A stretch of 64,000 bases of DNA from Croceicoccus sp. Ery15. GTDB taxonomy: Bacteria; Pseudomonadota; Alphaproteobacteria; Sphingomonadales; Sphingomonadaceae. A model generated the notes under the pieces. It was given only the letters and a program-made list of their open reading frames with translations. It searched no databases and was not told the origin of the DNA. The stretch spans positions 310,001-374,000 of the forward strand of contig NZ_CP087588.1 in the NCBI RefSeq assembly GCF_020985305.1, in the 5' to 3' direction. The position numbers and the translations under genes are program-made. Positions 62,272 to 64,000 of the stretch are shown here, in pieces (the stretch's first letter is position 1; every line of letters begins with the position of its first letter).

Positions 62272-63893
62272 CGGTTTGTGTCCCTGCCGAGAATCATGTC
62301 CGCGGCGTTCATGGCGATGGCCATCGCCGGTGCATTGGTATTGCCCGAGACCAGCGTGGGCATGATGGAGGTGTCGCAAACGCGCAGACCGGTCACGCCG
62401 CGCACGCGCAATTGCGGATCGAGCACGCTCCCTGCTTCGGCGCCCATCGCCGCCGTGCCGGCGATATGGAAGGACGTCCCGCCAAGCTGGAGCAGGTTTG
62501 CGAGGATGTCCTCGTCCGAATGGACCTGCGCCGCAGGTCCGACCTCCTCGACGATCCATGGCGAAAGCGCGTGCTGGCCCCCGAAACGGCGTATCCATTT
62601 GAACAGGGCCAGCGCCTTGTCGCGGTCCAGCTGCTCGCTGAAATGATTGGCATCGATTTGCGGCGGGGCATCGGGGTCGGCCGACCGGATATGCGTCGAT
62701 CCGCGGCTCTCGGGCCGGGTGAAATAGCCCAGCAGGCGCATGCCGGGAAAATCGTCCAGCACGACCCTGCCGCGCGCATCCTGCTTCATGGTGACCATCA
62801 TCGAACCAATCTGCGCATCGGGACGGTCGAGGTCCGGCGCAGTCTTGATGAACCCGCCGACCTCATGCGCGGCGTCGGTCATCGCTCCCCGGCGCAGCAA
62901 CAGATATTGCATGACCGAGGATATCAGACCGATTCCGCTCAGCTTCTGGTTGGAACTGTGGCCGCGGATGCGCCAGTCGATCGCGACATAGCGATGCTCG
63001 CGCAGGTTTTCCCCCACAAGGGGGCTATGCGCCGCGACCGTGATGCCCAGAGACTTCAGCCGCTGCGCATCGCCGATGCCGGAAAGCTCCAGCAAACGGG
63101 GCGATTCGACCGCTCCGGCGGAGAGGATGATTTCACCCTCGCAGCCGATGGTCCTGCCTTCGACCACGATGCCCACGGCGCGGGTGCCTTCGAAGGCGAT
63201 CCTTTCGGCGGATTTGCCGGTCAGGACATAAAGGTTGGGCCGTTTGCGGGCCGGGTCGAGAAAAGCCCGCGCGGCAGAGAAGCGCTCTCCCTTCCACGTG
63301 GTGGTGGCCTGATATCCCATGCCCTCGTCCGCGACGACATCGACCGCGTTCACATCGCTGACGGTCGGAACGCCCATTTCGGCGCCCGCGCGCAACATCG
63401 CATCGGTAACCGGATTGCCGTGCCTTGCCACCGAAATGCGCAATGGTCCGCCCGTGCCGCGCCACGCGGCCGCGCCCAGCGCGTGATCCTCCAGCGCGAC
63501 GAAATGCGGGCCCATGCGGTCCCAGCCCCACCCGTCGCAACCGGCCCTTTTCCAGTCATCATAATCCTGCGGTGCGCCGCGCATGTAGACCATGCCGTTT
63601 ACCGAACTGGAACCACCAATACCGCGGCCCTTCAGCCATGTTTCCTCGGGCTGGTTGCCAGCCGGGGTGACGCCATAGGCGAGGACGTGTGGATTGGCCG
63701 GATCGAGCAGCTTGCCCACACCGCGCGGCATGCGGATCAGCGGGCTGTTGTCATCGGGGCCGCATTCGATAAGCAGCACCCTGTTGGCTGGGTTCGCGCT
63801 CAGCCTGTTGGCAAGGACGCAGCCCGACGAGCCGGCACCGACCACGATGTAATCGAATGACATCCCGTCCATCATGGCAAGCGTGCGATTCAT
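62268..63893 (-). CDS. GMC-family FAD alcohol oxidase/dehydrogenase (choline dehydrogenase-like)
   Basis: A 541-residue glucose-methanol-choline oxidoreductase. It has DYIVVGAGSSGCVLANRLSA, GRGIGGSSSVNGMVYMRGAP, ILSAGAVESPRLLELSGIGD and the C-terminal FHIAGTAAMGAEAGSVLDPQ with the catalytic His and a late Asn (GNTNAPAMAIA). It oxidises an alcohol with FAD. GGGAGAG precedes ATG 63893; ATG 63863 is an alternative. It is the first gene of a five-gene operon (GMC, ALDH, ABM, SnoaL, SDR). The remaining 107 bp to the window end probably hold its promoter. Confidence 0.93.
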   Translation of the reverse strand: MNRTLAMMDGMSFDYIVVGAGSSGCVLANRLSANPANRVLLIECGPDDNSPLIRMPRGVGKLLDPANPHVLAYGVTPAGNQPEETWLKGRGIGGSSSVNGMVYMRGAPQDYDDWKRAGCDGWGWDRMGPHFVALEDHALGAAAWRGTGGPLRISVARHGNPVTDAMLRAGAEMGVPTVSDVNAVDVVADEGMGYQATTTWKGERFSAARAFLDPARKRPNLYVLTGKSAERIAFEGTRAVGIVVEGRTIGCEGEIILSAGAVESPRLLELSGIGDAQRLKSLGITVAAHSPLVGENLREHRYVAIDWRIRGHSSNQKLSGIGLISSVMQYLLLRRGAMTDAAHEVGGFIKTAPDLDRPDAQIGSMMVTMKQDARGRVVLDDFPGMRLLGYFTRPESRGSTHIRSADPDAPPQIDANHFSEQLDRDKALALFKWIRRFGGQHALSPWIVEEVGPAAQVHSDEDILANLLQLGGTSFHIAGTAAMGAEAGSVLDPQLRVRGVTGLRVCDTSIMPTLVSGNTNAPAMAIAMNAADMILGRDTNR

Positions 63894-64000
63894 TTTCTCT
63901 CCCGTCGATCAGGGATGTGTCGCGCTTGGGTGCCAGCCTCTGTCCTACCCGCTGACAGGTTGGTGCTTTTTTTGCGCTCCTAAGCTGGCGTGAAACCAGA

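Overview
The window looks like accessory DNA, probably a catabolic plasmid or an island, from a sphingomonad such as Novosphingobium, Sphingobium or Sphingopyxis. The reasons are high GC, several Rieske oxygenase alpha/beta pairs, a XylM/XylA-type monooxygenase, a TonB-dependent receptor beside catabolic genes, and many insertion sequences. The genus is inferred from gene content; there is no rRNA or replication gene to confirm it.

Region 1 (1-17.7 kb) is an aromatic degradation cluster. On the + strand lie a partial aldehyde dehydrogenase and a BphB-like dihydrodiol dehydrogenase. A long minus-strand unit carries two Rieske alpha/beta pairs, a frameshifted TonB receptor, and a XylM-like hydroxylase with its XylA-like reductase. 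A XylR/DmpR-type sigma-54 activator faces this unit head to head. At about 10,940 the activator and the first Rieske alpha gene have both lost their 5' ends and the promoter region between them. Then follow a ferredoxin reductase, a BenD-like diol dehydrogenase, a NahE-like hydratase-aldolase, a third Rieske pair and an amidohydrolase cut off by IS debris. Methyl oxidation, ring dihydroxylation, diol rearomatisation and side-chain aldol cleavage are represented. No ring-cleavage dioxygenase and no separate Rieske ferredoxin were found.

Region 2 (17.7-42.6 kb) is a mosaic of insertion sequences and unknown genes. It holds IS256 and IS3 remnants, two related IS110-family elements with conserved 3' non-coding parts (candidate bridge RNAs), IS5, IS1380, IS630, IS21, a second IS1380 fragment, a nonsense-damaged IS256 and an IS701 remnant. 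Between them are about 20 small same-strand genes, including two lipoproteins, a nuclease-like protein, an ArfA-like peptide and a protein with an HEAGH motif. They share AAGGAAAA-type ribosome binding sites and look like one plasmid or integrative-element module. A UDP-glucuronate decarboxylase-like gene is stranded among them. The two IS1380 copies are direct repeats whose outer flanks both read CTAG, as in a composite transposon.

Region 3 (42.6-64 kb) is a second, mostly intact catabolic cluster. It encodes two acyl-CoA dehydrogenase-fold enzymes (one probably a flavin monooxygenase), two cytochromes P450, four SDRs, an FAD oxidoreductase of the phytoene desaturase type, a Rieske pair with a rubredoxin-reductase-like flavoprotein, a P450-type 3Fe-4S ferredoxin, an old-yellow-enzyme homologue, and a GMC oxidoreductase-aldehyde dehydrogenase-ABM-SnoaL-SDR operon. 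A TetR and an HxlR regulator are present. The content suggests degradation of an alicyclic or polycyclic compound such as a terpenoid, steroid or alkylphenol; the substrate cannot be read from the sequence.
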